The notes under the pieces were generated by a model, which made no database searches, was not told where the DNA came from, and saw nothing but the letters and a program-made list of their open reading frames with translations. Positions 16,058-25,019 of a stretch of 43,461 nt of DNA are shown here, piece by piece (the first letter of the stretch is position 1; each line of letters begins with the position of its first letter). The stretch comes from Planctomycetota bacterium (GTDB lineage Bacteria; Planctomycetota; Phycisphaerae; WQYP01). Both the position numbers and the translations under genes were made by a program. The DNA lies in assembly GCA_021790385.1 (NCBI GenBank), contig JAJYDW010000031.1:1-43461 (forward strand), read 5' to 3'.

Positions 16058-17296
16058 TTACGACTTGGCTTCGCCTTGGAACATGTTTCGCAGAATACTT
16101 TCGCTGTTCAACGTTTCCCCGTTTAAGGCCATGGCCAGTACTTCGCCGCCGAGAATATCCGGTGCAATGACCAGGTCCGGTCCTACGCGGCGCACGCGAG
16201 CCAGGTTCTTGCTGTTTTTCACCGCGGCAACCGTGCGGGCTTTACCGCCAATTTCTTTGGCGGCCAGCACGATAAAGGCATTTTCACTGTCATCGGCTCG
16301 CAAAGCCAGAATGGCCAGGGCATCGGCACCACCCGCTTTGCGCAGCGTTTCCGAATCAGAAGCATCACCGATCATTAAATCCTCCGCATTCACCCAGGAT
16401 GTGGTGGGCGGGGCTGCCAGCAGCACCAGTACGGGTAGATGCCGGGCCTTGAGTTCGCGATAGGTGTTATGAGCCAAAGCGTTATCGCCGGTGATAATGT
16501 AGTGGTTTTGTTTCATACGTTTCTTTTCTCCTGCAAGCAACCGCTGCATGCGTCCGTTAACCAGCGGCACAATCACGGCGGAAATGGATGTAGCAAAGAC
16601 GGTAATGCCCAAAATGATGATGGAAACCACAAACATCCGCGCATCCACAGTTTTCGGAACGATATCGCCATAGCCAACTGTGGATAGTGTCACCACGGAA
16701 AAGTATAGGGCGGTGGGCAGCTTGGTAATCGGCGGTGAAAACCCTGCTCCCAGAATATAGGAACCGAAAACCGCATAACCCAGCAGCAGTACCACGCTGA
16801 CAACGCCAAACAGGGTCCCGGCCGCGAGGCTCGAATGTGCAAAGGCCCGATGAAAAATCAGAATGGCAGCCAGCAGCAGCCCGTTAAAAGCCACCAGCGA
16901 GCCCCAATGAAGACCGCTATGATGGAGTATCAGGGCCATCGTGGCTGCCGCCAGCAGCAATGTAACCGCCCAGGCAAAGCGTGAGCGAAATGCCAGCCCG
17001 ATGGCCATAACCATCAGCACTGCACCAGCCAGGCCCTGCGGTATTCCCGCCAAGGCTTTGAAGGCGGGTATCTGTCCCAGATGAAGCACCGGCTTCAGGT
17101 TCATAAAGCCCGGCAAATTCGGTGCAATGCGTGCCAAGCCATCGAGAAAATTAATCAGTCCGAACACGGCCACCGCTACGGCAATGGCAATATGCGGAAA
17201 CCAATGGTCCCAGAAAAAACGCCGCTGCAGTTGTGAGAGAATGCGCATCAGACGCTGCCTGAATGGAAAGTGTAAGACAGGTCGAAATTGTGCCAT
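16058..17296 (-). CDS. kch: Kch-type potassium channel with RCK domain
   Basis: A 412-residue potassium channel resembling E. coli Kch (417 residues). After several hydrophobic segments in the N-terminal half comes the pore, SVVTLSTVGYGDIVP, with selectivity filter TVGYGD at about residue 205, then the pore-lining helix ILGITVFATSISAVIVPLVNG, and a cytoplasmic TrkA-N/RCK domain starting near KQNHYIITGDN. Colinearity extends to the C-terminus (SKNLARVRRVGPDLVIAPDI; GGEVLAMALNGETLNSE). The Rossmann loop reads GDNALAHNT instead of GxGxxG, as it also does in Kch (GHSILAINT-type). Start ATG 17296 is preferred over TTG 17302, with AGGAG 7 bases upstream. pabB follows. Confidence 0.92.
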   Translation of the reverse strand: MAQFRPVLHFPFRQRLMRILSQLQRRFFWDHWFPHIAIAVAVAVFGLINFLDGLARIAPNLPGFMNLKPVLHLGQIPAFKALAGIPQGLAGAVLMVMAIGLAFRSRFAWAVTLLLAAATMALILHHSGLHWGSLVAFNGLLLAAILIFHRAFAHSSLAAGTLFGVVSVVLLLGYAVFGSYILGAGFSPPITKLPTALYFSVVTLSTVGYGDIVPKTVDARMFVVSIIILGITVFATSISAVIVPLVNGRMQRLLAGEKKRMKQNHYIITGDNALAHNTYRELKARHLPVLVLLAAPPTTSWVNAEDLMIGDASDSETLRKAGGADALAILALRADDSENAFIVLAAKEIGGKARTVAAVKNSKNLARVRRVGPDLVIAPDILGGEVLAMALNGETLNSESILRNMFQGEAKS

Positions 17297-17526
17297 CCGC
17301 AAACTCCTGTGATTCTAATCGGACCAGCATAATCTGCAGCCATAGTAGCGAAAGTAGGGAAATTGCTCCAGCAGTGCAGCCGCAATTGGCTGCTCAACAT
17401 GGCCAATGTCTGTATTTCCGGACTTTTCGGGCAGTGATCTTGCCTTTGATGCGCGGCGCGCCTACAAACTAATAGCGGGGCATCGAACAACCTGGTTGCG
17501 GCAGGAGGCTGTCTGAATGGAGATGT

Positions 17527-17586
17527 CTCTGCCCGCAGAGGGGTGCATTTTTTAACAACCTGCGAGTTGCCATAAGTCTATGGCAA
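17527..17586 (+). promoter_or_regulatory. Two hairpins in leader of second PEP-CTERM gene
   Basis: CTCTG-CCCG-CAGAG (17527-17540) is followed 7 bases later by a run of T (17548-17553), resembling a weak terminator or attenuator. TTGCCATA-AGTC-TATGGCAA (17567-17586) is a perfect 8-bp stem ending 15 bases before the start codon, next to the ribosome site AGAGGT. The rest of the 305-base gap 17297-17601 holds another 6-bp stem (17376-17393) and nothing I can name. Confidence 0.4.
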
Positions 17587-17601
17587 TTCCAAGAGGTCAC
17601 A

Positions 17602-18216
17602 ATGAAACGTTATGCGTTTAACTTTTTCAGCCGGCCCGGGTGCTGGGGCACCATGGGATTGTTGCTGGCGGCTACGGTAGGCGTCGCTCCAGCCAGTACA
17701 GTGACGGTGTTGAATTTTTCGGAAAATGGTCCGGCGGATATGGCCGCATCCGGCAATACCCCGGCCACTATGTTTTCGGTTATCGGAAATAGTCGTTCCT
17801 CGGGTTTTACGCTTTCTGGCAATAACGCCTTTTCCCAGGAGGTAGATGAAATCAGCCCGTTAGGCTCGAATGTGGCCTTGGAATCACTCAATGTGTTTGT
17901 CGCACAAAGCGGCGGGGAAGCCGCAGTGGGGCGGTCCGACGTCGTAGGCGGCGAATTAGAAAACATTGGTGATAATGAAGTTTATGTAGCGGAACTCCTG
18001 GATTCCAACAACGCCGGCTTTAGTCCGGAAAACTTTGCAGGCTTCCCTGCCACCGGCAGTGAGGTTGCCGCCTGGTTCGGCCATGGCTTTTCCAGCTTTG
18101 CCGGTGGCTCCCTGGTGAACGCTCCAAAATCAACCGTCACGCCTGTACCCGAACCTGCTGCGTTGACGCTGCTGGTTATGGGGGTCTTGCTGCTGATGCG
18201 GCGACGAATGGCGTGA
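17602..18216 (+). CDS. PEP-CTERM secreted protein (paralogue B)
   Basis: A 204-residue exported protein and paralogue of the protein at 7380. It has an N-terminal signal (GTMGLLLAATVGVAPA), a mature part starting STVTVLNFSENGPADMAA, a shared block GGEAAVGRSDVVGGELEN followed by NEVYVAEL, and a C-terminal sorting tail VPEPAALTLLVMGVLLLMRRRMA with the classic VPEP. The exosortase that would process it is not in the window. AGAGGT precedes ATG 17602. Its stop overlaps the GTG start of the next gene (TGA within GTGA), an unexpected coupling of a surface protein with a cytoplasmic epimerase-like protein. The mature fold is not recognised. Confidence 0.87.
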   Translation: MKRYAFNFFSRPGCWGTMGLLLAATVGVAPASTVTVLNFSENGPADMAASGNTPATMFSVIGNSRSSGFTLSGNNAFSQEVDEISPLGSNVALESLNVFVAQSGGEAAVGRSDVVGGELENIGDNEVYVAELLDSNNAGFSPENFAGFPATGSEVAAWFGHGFSSFAGGSLVNAPKSTVTPVPEPAALTLLVMGVLLLMRRRMA

Positions 18217-19184
18217 ATATGCCCACCCAAAATAAAATTATCTTAGCAGGGGGCAGCGGCTTTCTAGGCACTGCCATCGCCAAAAAGTTCGTCGATGACG
18301 GTTGGGAGGTGGTGGTATTAACCCGCCGCGCCCGCACCCGCGAAGCGGATGGCGTCCGCCAGGTGGAATGGAATGGACGCAGTGTGGATGCGTGGGCGGT
18401 AGAGTTTGAAGGTGCCTTCGCCGCAGTAAATCTCACGGGTAGAAATATTAATTGTCGCCATACCGCCGCTCATCGGGCGGAAATTATCGAAAGTCGCGTG
18501 AGCAGCGTGCTTGCTATAACGCAGGCCATCGCCCAGGCACGCCAACCACCGCTCGTCCTTATTCAAACCAGTGCCATCGGCATTTATGGTGATAGCGGGG
18601 ATTCGGTTTGTACAGAACTCACTGGGACAGGTACAGGGTTTATCGCACAAACATGTGCGATGTGGGAGCACGCGGTGCTGCGCCATCCCATGCCTCAAAC
18701 CAGGCATGTCATTCTGCGCCTTGGGTTGGTGCTGGATGCAAGTGGCGGTTTGCTGGTGCCGCTGAGCAAACTCACTCGTTGGGGGTTGGGTGGGGCCGCT
18801 GGCTCCGGTCGTCAGTGGATGAGTTGGATTCACCTGTCTGATGTCGTGCACATTGTGGATGAGTTGATCCGGCGGAAGGATTCACAGGGGCTTTATGTCG
18901 CCTGCGCACCTCACCCGGTGCGCAACGCTGAATTTATGGCCCGGTTGCGCCACTCCCTGCACCGCCCCTGGAGCCCGCCCGTACCAGCGCTGGCTGTGCG
19001 GATAGGAGCGGTTATGCTGGGTACAGAGCCGGAACTTGCGCTGCATGGATGCCGCTGCTTGCCCGGCCGGCTGCTGGAAATGCCGTATGTTTTTCAGTAC
19101 CCGGATTTGGCGCAGGCCTTGGCCGAAATCTATGGTAAAGCGAACTCGGCGGTGGGATTGGCAACGCGTAAGAATAAGACATAA
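18213..19184 (+). CDS. TIGR01777-type epimerase-like NAD(P)-binding protein
   Basis: A 323-residue short-chain dehydrogenase/epimerase-like protein of the TIGR01777 (YfcH) family. It has an N-terminal nucleotide-binding motif GGSGFLGTAIAKK, the block AVNLTGRNIN, SAIGIYGDSGD in the catalytic region, the QWMSWIHLSDVV stretch and a C-terminal DUF1731-like tail (LHGCRCLPGRLLEMPYVFQYPD). The biochemical role of this family is not established. GTG 18213 overlaps the stop of the PEP-CTERM gene; an alternative ATG lies at 18219. Neither has a clear ribosome site, so coupled translation is plausible. Polyphosphate kinase follows after 48 bases. Confidence 0.9.
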   Translation: MNMPTQNKIILAGGSGFLGTAIAKKFVDDGWEVVVLTRRARTREADGVRQVEWNGRSVDAWAVEFEGAFAAVNLTGRNINCRHTAAHRAEIIESRVSSVLAITQAIAQARQPPLVLIQTSAIGIYGDSGDSVCTELTGTGTGFIAQTCAMWEHAVLRHPMPQTRHVILRLGLVLDASGGLLVPLSKLTRWGLGGAAGSGRQWMSWIHLSDVVHIVDELIRRKDSQGLYVACAPHPVRNAEFMARLRHSLHRPWSPPVPALAVRIGAVMLGTEPELALHGCRCLPGRLLEMPYVFQYPDLAQALAEIYGKANSAVGLATRKNKT

Positions 19185-19232
19185 TGGTGACAGTATGAGT
19201 TTGCCGGAAGAATTTCCTCGGAGAATTAAGTG

Positions 19233-21347
19233 ATGACGCCTGAATTGAAGGCTTTTAGCACCATGATGGACCCGCCCACGCTGGCGGACGGGGGATCGGT
19301 GCGGTTCTTAAACCGAGATCTAAGCTGGCTGGATTTTAACTATCGCGTGTTGTATGAAGCCATGGACCCGCGCAATCCCTTGCTGGAACGGGTGAAATTT
19401 TTAGCCATTTTTGCTGGTAACACGGACGAATTTTTCATGAAGCGATTTGGTCTGCTGAAGCGACTTATGAGCAGCAAGGCCGGAGAACAAGGTATCGACG
19501 GCTTGTCCCATACGCAGCAGTTCGAACGCGTGCGTCAGCGGCTGGCCAACATGGTTCTGTGCCAGCAGAAAGTGTGGCGCGAGGAACTTCAACCAGCTTT
19601 GGATCGGGAGGGTATCGTACTGCGGCAGTGTGTGGATTTGACGCCGGAGCAGCGGGAAAAAGCGGCGGCGTATTTTCGCACCGTGATATTTCCGGTGTTG
19701 ACGCCCTTGGCGGTGGATCCGGGCCATCCTTTTCCATTTATCAGCAATCTAAGCGTGTCGATCGGGGCTTTATTACGTGCCCCCAGCCATGCCGAAACGC
19801 TCTTCGCGCGGGTAAAAGTACCACGGTTATTTCCGAGATGGCTTGCGGTGGAAGCTGATGCGGGAACGGCTTTCGTGCCGCTGGAAAGTATTATTCAGGA
19901 TCAACTGGGCGTGTTGTTTCCGGGCATGGAAATCCTGGAAGCACGATCGTTTCGGGTTACCCGCAATGCCGATGTAGAGGCGGACATCGAGGATTCTGAA
20001 GATCTGCTGGAAGTGGTGCAGGAAGAACTGCGTGCCAGACGCTTTGCCGACACCGTGCGCGTGCAGATATCCGAAGGAATGTCGGAACAGATGCGCCAAT
20101 ATCTGATCAATGGTCTGGAAATTCCGGCATCAGACCTGCTGGAAGAACCGGAACCGCTGGGCATGTGTGATTTGATGAGCCTGGCCTCGCTGGATAAGCC
20201 AACGCTGAAATTTCCGCCGTGGCGGCCGGTGTGTGCGCCATCGCTGGCGGATGAGCAGGCCAATGTTTTTGCCATCATTCGCCAAAATGACATTCTTGTG
20301 CATCATCCCTATGAAAGCTTCGACAGCTCAGTGGAACGTTTTATTCTCACTGCAGTAAAGGATCCGCAGGTGCTGGCGATTAAAATGACGCTGTACCGCA
20401 CTAGTGGAGATTCACCCTTTGTATCGGCTCTGGCTCAGGCCGCCGAAGCCGGCAAGCAGGTGGCCGTGCTGGTGGAGCTTAAAGCCCGTTTTGATGAGGA
20501 AAGCAATATCCAGTGGGCCCAGGCCCTGGAAAACGCCGGCGCTCATGTTGTTTACGGTATTCTGGGCCTCAAAACCCACACAAAAATCGCCCTGGTGGTC
20601 CGCCGGGAAGAACATCTGGTACGTTCTTATGCCCACATCTCAACCGGCAATTACAATTCACGCACCGCCCAACTCTATACAGATCTGGGGCTGTTTACCT
20701 GTCGCGAGGATATCTGCCAGGATGTGGTAGACCTTTTCGCGTTTCTCACCGGACGGTCGCTCAAGGCGGATTACCGCAAAATGCTGGTGGCTCCGGTGAC
20801 GATGCGCAATCGCTTTATGGATATGATTGCACGCGAGGTTGCCTGTGCCAAAACTGGCCGACCCGCCCGTATTGTGGCGCGAATGAATGCTTTGGAAGAT
20901 ACGGAAATTATTGAAGCACTCTACAAAGCAGGACAGGCCGGTGTGCGGATCGATTTGTTTGTCCGTGGATTCTGCTGCCTGCGGCCGCAGGTGCCGAGTT
21001 TAAGCGAGAACATCCATGTCAGCAGCATCATCGGACGATTTTTGGAACATTCCCGGATTTTCTGGTTCACCAATGGCGGCCGTGAAGAGTTCTATATGGG
21101 ATCCGCCGACTGGATGAGCCGTAATCTTTCGCATCGTGTGGAAGCCGCCGTCCCCATTGAAGAACCGGCCCTGTGCGAAAAACTTCGCGAGGTTCTGCAA
21201 ATTATGCTGGAAGATAATCGTGAAGCCTGGGATCTTGGCGCAGATGGAGTATGGCGGCAACGCCGTCCACAGCCCGGCGAAGAAGAACGCGGTACCCAGG
21301 TGCGTTTGATGAAACACTCGGTGGCACGGCAATTCCCGCATTCCTGA
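19233..21347 (+). CDS. ppk1: Polyphosphate kinase 1
   Basis: A 704-residue Ppk1 that reversibly polymerises the gamma-phosphate of ATP into polyphosphate. Order: N-terminal helical domain (FLNRDLSWLDFNYRVL; GNTDEFFMKRF), head domain (DPGHPFPFISNLS), and two phospholipase-D-like C-terminal domains. The catalytic histidines lie in LKTHTKIALVVRR (autophosphorylated His) and SYAHISTGNYNSRTAQLYTD; the second domain ends with SADWMSRNLSHRVE. GGAG lies 9 bases before ATG 19233, which is preferred to the adjoining GTG 19230. Length matches the family. Confidence 0.97.
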   Translation: MTPELKAFSTMMDPPTLADGGSVRFLNRDLSWLDFNYRVLYEAMDPRNPLLERVKFLAIFAGNTDEFFMKRFGLLKRLMSSKAGEQGIDGLSHTQQFERVRQRLANMVLCQQKVWREELQPALDREGIVLRQCVDLTPEQREKAAAYFRTVIFPVLTPLAVDPGHPFPFISNLSVSIGALLRAPSHAETLFARVKVPRLFPRWLAVEADAGTAFVPLESIIQDQLGVLFPGMEILEARSFRVTRNADVEADIEDSEDLLEVVQEELRARRFADTVRVQISEGMSEQMRQYLINGLEIPASDLLEEPEPLGMCDLMSLASLDKPTLKFPPWRPVCAPSLADEQANVFAIIRQNDILVHHPYESFDSSVERFILTAVKDPQVLAIKMTLYRTSGDSPFVSALAQAAEAGKQVAVLVELKARFDEESNIQWAQALENAGAHVVYGILGLKTHTKIALVVRREEHLVRSYAHISTGNYNSRTAQLYTDLGLFTCREDICQDVVDLFAFLTGRSLKADYRKMLVAPVTMRNRFMDMIAREVACAKTGRPARIVARMNALEDTEIIEALYKAGQAGVRIDLFVRGFCCLRPQVPSLSENIHVSSIIGRFLEHSRIFWFTNGGREEFYMGSADWMSRNLSHRVEAAVPIEEPALCEKLREVLQIMLEDNREAWDLGADGVWRQRRPQPGEEERGTQVRLMKHSVARQFPHS

Positions 21348-21386
21348 TGCCCTGCCGTAACCTTGGTTGGTGGACATCCTGTTCGC

Positions 21387-21413
21387 CATGGGATCGCGGG
21401 CGTCCTGCCTGTA
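21387..21413. repeat. Degenerate copy of a dispersed GC-rich repeat
   Basis: The stretch CATGGGATCGCGGGCGTCCT and the following bases resemble the core (GGGACCGCGGGCATCCTGCC) of a longer repeat at 43387-43430 and 24840-24884. It lies in the 266-base convergent gap between ppk1 and mnmG (21348-21613), which otherwise shows no gene, no T-run terminator and no strong hairpin. Confidence 0.35.
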
Positions 21414-21613
21414 ATAACACTCTATCATCAGGATGCCTCTACGTTCTCCTGTGGTTCAATTAAATTGTTCTCCGCGCCCTAATTGTCTTTGCGGAAAAAA
21501 CCACCTCTTTACATTTGTCTACTCCAACAATACGTATCTCCCGATTCCCTACTCCCGTCTCGCAGGCCGCAGTCCGTGCCATATCTCATCCACGTATACG
21601 TTTTCCATCCCCT

Positions 21614-23557
21614 TCATGTCCGCGTGGTTAATTTGCGCCCGGTCAGATACATCATCAGCATTGTCAGGTCCGAAGGGGTAATACCCTCCAGGCGTGATGC
21701 CTGTCCGACGCTGCCGGGTTGAAATCGCACCAGCGAGTCCCGGGCTTCACGGCGCAGTTCGGTGAGAGCGGAGAAATTAAACCCAATCGGAATCACTTTG
21801 GATTCTAATTCATGCATACGCCGGGCGAGCTGCTCTTCGCGTTGAATATAACCGGCATAACGCGACTCAATCTGAATCTGTTCCAGAACTGCCTGAAATT
21901 GGCTCGATTCAAGGATTGCCATCAGCCGCCCTGGTGGTTGAAACTTCATGGTCGCCAAATGTTGCCAGCCGATGTCCGGCCGACGGATCAACTCCGCCGC
22001 TGTGGTGCCATCCGGCAGTCGCGATGCCCGCAACTGATCCATAATGTGATGCATGGCGGAGAGTTTTGCCAATAGTTGCTCCTCACGTACCGGTTCGGCC
22101 AGTCCGATCTGCCGGCCCAGCGGTGTCAGCCGCTGATCTGCGTTGTCACTGCGCAACGTCAGGCGAAACTCAGCCCGGCTGGTGAACATGCGGTACGGTT
22201 CGGTGGGAATTTTTGTCACCAGATCATCAATCATCACGCCTATGTATGCCTTATCGCGGCCTAAGATAATCGGTGCCTGGCCCTGAATACTTCGCGCCGC
22301 GTTAATGCCGGCCATGAGTCCCTGCCCAGCAGCTTCCTCATAACCGCTGGTGCCGTTGATTTGACCGGCAAAAAACAGCCCTCGCACATGGTGGGTTTCC
22401 AGCGAAGGACGAATCTGATGCGTGGGCGCAAAATCATATTCCACGGCGTAACCCCATCGCAGCACTTTGGCTTTTTCCAGCCCGGTTATGGAATGAACCA
22501 TCTCTTCCTGCACATCCACTGGTAAAGAGGTGGAAATGCCGTTGCAGTAGATTTCATTGGTATCCAAACTTTCCGGTTCCAGAAATATCTGGTGCTGGGT
22601 CTTGTCGGCAAAACGCACCACTTTGTCTTCAATGCTGGGGCAGTAACGCGGGCCGCGGCTTTGAATCTGGCCGCTGTACATCGGTGCCCGGTGCAGATTG
22701 GCCCGAATCAAATCATGCGCCCTGGCATTGGTATACGTGATATGGCAATTCACCTGTGGCAGAACGGGAAATGTTGCGGCCAAAGGGCTATTCGACGAGC
22801 CGCTAAGATAGCCAAAAGATAACGGTACATCATCCCCAGCTTGAACATCCAGGCCGGAAAAATCAATGGTTTCGCGGGCCAGGCGCGGGGGCGTCCCGGT
22901 CTTCAATCGAGCCAATTCAAAGCCCAGCCTTTCCAGGCTCTGGGATAAGCCGGTGGAGGCCTGCTCGCCAATCCGACCGCCCTCGGTTTTTCGTGGTCCG
23001 GTGTGCATCAGGCCCCGCAGAAATGTACCGGTGGTTAAAATCACGCACGTGCACGATAGCTCTTGCCCGGTGCCCAGCCGCACGCCGGTAATGCGGCCCG
23101 GCGTGTGCTGATCGTTTCCGCCGGAAACGCTGGCGCTGGCGGAAGCGCCCTGGGTGAATATATCATCCACGGTTGCTGCAAAAATGGCCAGGTATGGACA
23201 GTGTTCCCGCAGCAATCGTTGCACCGCAGCCTCGTAGCGGTATTTGTCTGCCTGAGCCCGCGGTGACTGTACCGCCGGCCCCTTGGATCGGTTGAGAATG
23301 CGGAATTGAATGCCCGCGGCATCGATGGCATGCCCCATCAGCCCGCCCAGGGCGTCAATTTCCCGCACCATCTGCCCCTTGGCCAGACCGCCGATGGCGG
23401 GGTTGCAACTCATGCGACCAATGGCGTGCGGGTCCATCGTGATCATCGCCACTTTGCCACGATCTCCCAGCATTCGGGATGCAGCCCATGCGGCTTCGGC
23501 TCCGGCGTGACCGCCGCCGACGACCACAACATCAAAAAAGTTATTCTCTAACTGCAT
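21614..23557 (-). CDS. mnmG: tRNA uridine 5-carboxymethylaminomethyl modification enzyme MnmG
   Basis: An FAD-dependent enzyme of 647 residues that, with MnmE, modifies the wobble uridine of certain tRNAs. N-terminal dinucleotide motif VVVGGGHAGAEAA (about residues 12-24), the signature GRMSCNPAIGGLAKGQMVRE, GPAVQSPRAQADK, LKTGTPPRL, RGPRYCPSIEDKVVRF, and the C-terminal RLTLRSDNADQRLTPLG and GQASRLEGITPSDL blocks are all present. ATG 23557 is preferred to TTG 23563; no strong ribosome site is seen. It lies 17 bases after the cyclophilin gene on the same strand and is likely co-transcribed with it. mnmE is not in the window. Confidence 0.97.
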   Translation of the reverse strand: MQLENNFFDVVVVGGGHAGAEAAWAASRMLGDRGKVAMITMDPHAIGRMSCNPAIGGLAKGQMVREIDALGGLMGHAIDAAGIQFRILNRSKGPAVQSPRAQADKYRYEAAVQRLLREHCPYLAIFAATVDDIFTQGASASASVSGGNDQHTPGRITGVRLGTGQELSCTCVILTTGTFLRGLMHTGPRKTEGGRIGEQASTGLSQSLERLGFELARLKTGTPPRLARETIDFSGLDVQAGDDVPLSFGYLSGSSNSPLAATFPVLPQVNCHITYTNARAHDLIRANLHRAPMYSGQIQSRGPRYCPSIEDKVVRFADKTQHQIFLEPESLDTNEIYCNGISTSLPVDVQEEMVHSITGLEKAKVLRWGYAVEYDFAPTHQIRPSLETHHVRGLFFAGQINGTSGYEEAAGQGLMAGINAARSIQGQAPIILGRDKAYIGVMIDDLVTKIPTEPYRMFTSRAEFRLTLRSDNADQRLTPLGRQIGLAEPVREEQLLAKLSAMHHIMDQLRASRLPDGTTAAELIRRPDIGWQHLATMKFQPPGRLMAILESSQFQAVLEQIQIESRYAGYIQREEQLARRMHELESKVIPIGFNFSALTELRREARDSLVRFQPGSVGQASRLEGITPSDLTMLMMYLTGRKLTTRT

Positions 23558-23574
23558 AGACAAAGCCGTGCCGA

Positions 23575-24597
23575 TTATGGCCGTCCTTTAATGCCATACA
23601 TAGCCGCCGTGGCCGGAAGAATACGTGCCCGGATGATTTCCGGCTTGGGGCCGACCACGGTACCATTGGACCCGCGCACGGGCGTATCCGCAATTTTATC
23701 CACCACACGTAAACCCTTGATCGTTCGGCCAAAACCCGTGTATTGGCCATCCAATGAGGGCGTATTCTTCTGCATGATAAAAAACTGCGATCCAGCCGAA
23801 TCCACCGGTTGCGCCCTGGCCATGGCGATAACACCGCGATTCATCGGACGTGAATTAAATTCCTGCACAATTTCATAACCTGGTCCTCCGGTACCCGCCC
23901 GGCCTGGAATATTGCTAAGCGAATCGCCACCCTGAATCATAAAACCTTTGATGATACGATGAAAATTGGACCCGTTATAAAATTGCTCCTGCGCCAGCCG
24001 GATAAAATTGGCCACCGTATGGGGGGCCACGTTGTACCAGAACTTCACGTCAATAATGCCCTTGGAGGTTTTGATCTGGGCATATTGCAGCGGCACCAGA
24101 TGGTACACACACGGCTCAAACTGCATGTAAACCTGTTTTCGTTGCTGCGCCGGCAGGGCAGACCACTGTTGGGGCGGAATATTTTTGAAATCCGCGGGAG
24201 AAAAGCCGGGATTGTTTAAGGTTTCCAGCACCACAGGATTGGCGCTTTTCCAGGTGATTATGTACGTACCCGTCTTTTTAACCTGTGGATAAAATCTGCT
24301 GATATCCACCACGTTTCCGTGCAGCTTCACCTTGCTCTCCGGTCTGGCGGTCAAATGTTTTCCGCCCATGGTGTAAACATGGAAGGCGGGCTGGCCGTTG
24401 GCCAGAATCACGGAGTGGGCAGGCGGGGGGGTGAACTTGCCCAGCAAATGTGCCGTGCGAAACCCCGCCACAACAGCCTTTTGGTCCAGCATCGAGCTGC
24501 CGGTAACAAATCGTACATTGACGGCGTGACTGGGGCGGAAGTATCCGCGGGTCGGCAGGATGGCAAAAAGTATAGCAGCGGCATGGGCAATGGGCAT
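23575..24597 (-). CDS. Exported cyclophilin-type peptidyl-prolyl isomerase
   Basis: A 340-residue protein with an N-terminal signal (MPIAHAAAILFAILPTRGYF), a ~150-residue N-terminal region of unknown fold, and a C-terminal cyclophilin domain (about residues 175-330). The domain shows FHRIIKGFMIQGGDSL, the AMARAQPVDSAGSQFFIM stretch and LDGQYTGFGRTIKG, matching the active-site blocks of bacterial cyclophilins (Arg, Phe, Gln and Phe retained; the usual Trp for cyclosporin binding is Tyr/Phe here). It would fold exported proteins in the periplasm. GGAG lies 7 bases before ATG 24597, preferred to the longer frame from 24621. mnmG follows. Confidence 0.92.
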   Translation of the reverse strand: MPIAHAAAILFAILPTRGYFRPSHAVNVRFVTGSSMLDQKAVVAGFRTAHLLGKFTPPPAHSVILANGQPAFHVYTMGGKHLTARPESKVKLHGNVVDISRFYPQVKKTGTYIITWKSANPVVLETLNNPGFSPADFKNIPPQQWSALPAQQRKQVYMQFEPCVYHLVPLQYAQIKTSKGIIDVKFWYNVAPHTVANFIRLAQEQFYNGSNFHRIIKGFMIQGGDSLSNIPGRAGTGGPGYEIVQEFNSRPMNRGVIAMARAQPVDSAGSQFFIMQKNTPSLDGQYTGFGRTIKGLRVVDKIADTPVRGSNGTVVGPKPEIIRARILPATAAMYGIKGRP

Positions 24598-24669
24598 TTG
24601 GTTTCTCCGAAAGAGTAGCAATTTCCATGATGGATTGGGCAGCGGCTACGGCCGATGCCCAATCCACTT

Positions 24670-24698
24670 ATTATACGCGGCAATTGGCCGGTTGGACA
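24670..24698 (-). promoter_or_regulatory. Candidate promoter of cyclophilin-mnmG
   Basis: On the minus strand a perfect TATAAT (24675-24670) lies 73 bases before the cyclophilin start. The -35 region 17 bases upstream reads TGTCCA, a weak match. Confidence 0.35.
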
Positions 24699-24786
24699 CT
24701 ACATTTAGGGGCCGTCAGGAAATAAAGTATATTAATACGGAGCAGGCATTATGGCGGCCGGCGAGGTGCATACCAATTAAGCGCAG

Positions 24787-24806
24787 CACAGACATTCTTG
24801 TCTGTG
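24787..24806. repeat. Perfect hairpin, probable dispersed repeat
   Basis: CACAGACA-TTCT-TGTCTGTG is a perfect 8-bp stem with a 4-base loop in the divergent gap 24622-25019. It sits beside the GC-rich repeat copy at 24840, so both may belong to one intergenic repeat family. Confidence 0.4.
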
Positions 24807-24839
24807 GCCGTGAAGCGACATACTTATCCGCCATGATAT

Positions 24840-24884
24840 CCCTGGAATTGCGGACGTCCTCGCCCGCATTGTCGTAGCTGGCTA
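24840..24884. repeat. Dispersed intergenic repeat, copy 1
   Basis: This 45-base stretch (CCCTGGAATTGCGGACGTCC onwards, ending GTCGTAGCTGGCTA) aligns with 43387-43430 along its full length with one extra base and scattered substitutions. Both copies share CCCGCAT(T/G)GTCGTAGC(T/C)GGC. The rest of the 398-base gap 24622-25019 holds the hairpin at 24787 and the two promoters. Confidence 0.5.
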
Positions 24885-24935
24885 AGCTTCTCCAGCCGCG
24901 GCTGGTGGGGGGTGGGGACAGGTGGTATGGTCAAC

Positions 24936-24973
24936 TTGACATTTCAAATAGATATTTTAAAATTGTATTTGAA
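24936..24973 (+). promoter_or_regulatory. Efflux operon promoter overlapped by palindrome
   Basis: A consensus -35 TTGACA (24936-24941) and TAAAAT (24958-24963) are 16 bases apart. A palindrome TTCAAATA (24943-24950) - 15 bases - TATTTGAA (24966-24973) spans the spacer and -10. This is a typical arrangement for a TetR-family repressor controlling its own operon, and the adjacent gene encodes one. Binding is inferred. Confidence 0.6.
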
Positions 24974-25019
24974 CGCGATGGTACAATGTTCCGTTGCGGT
25001 GCATTGATGGAATTGCGCC

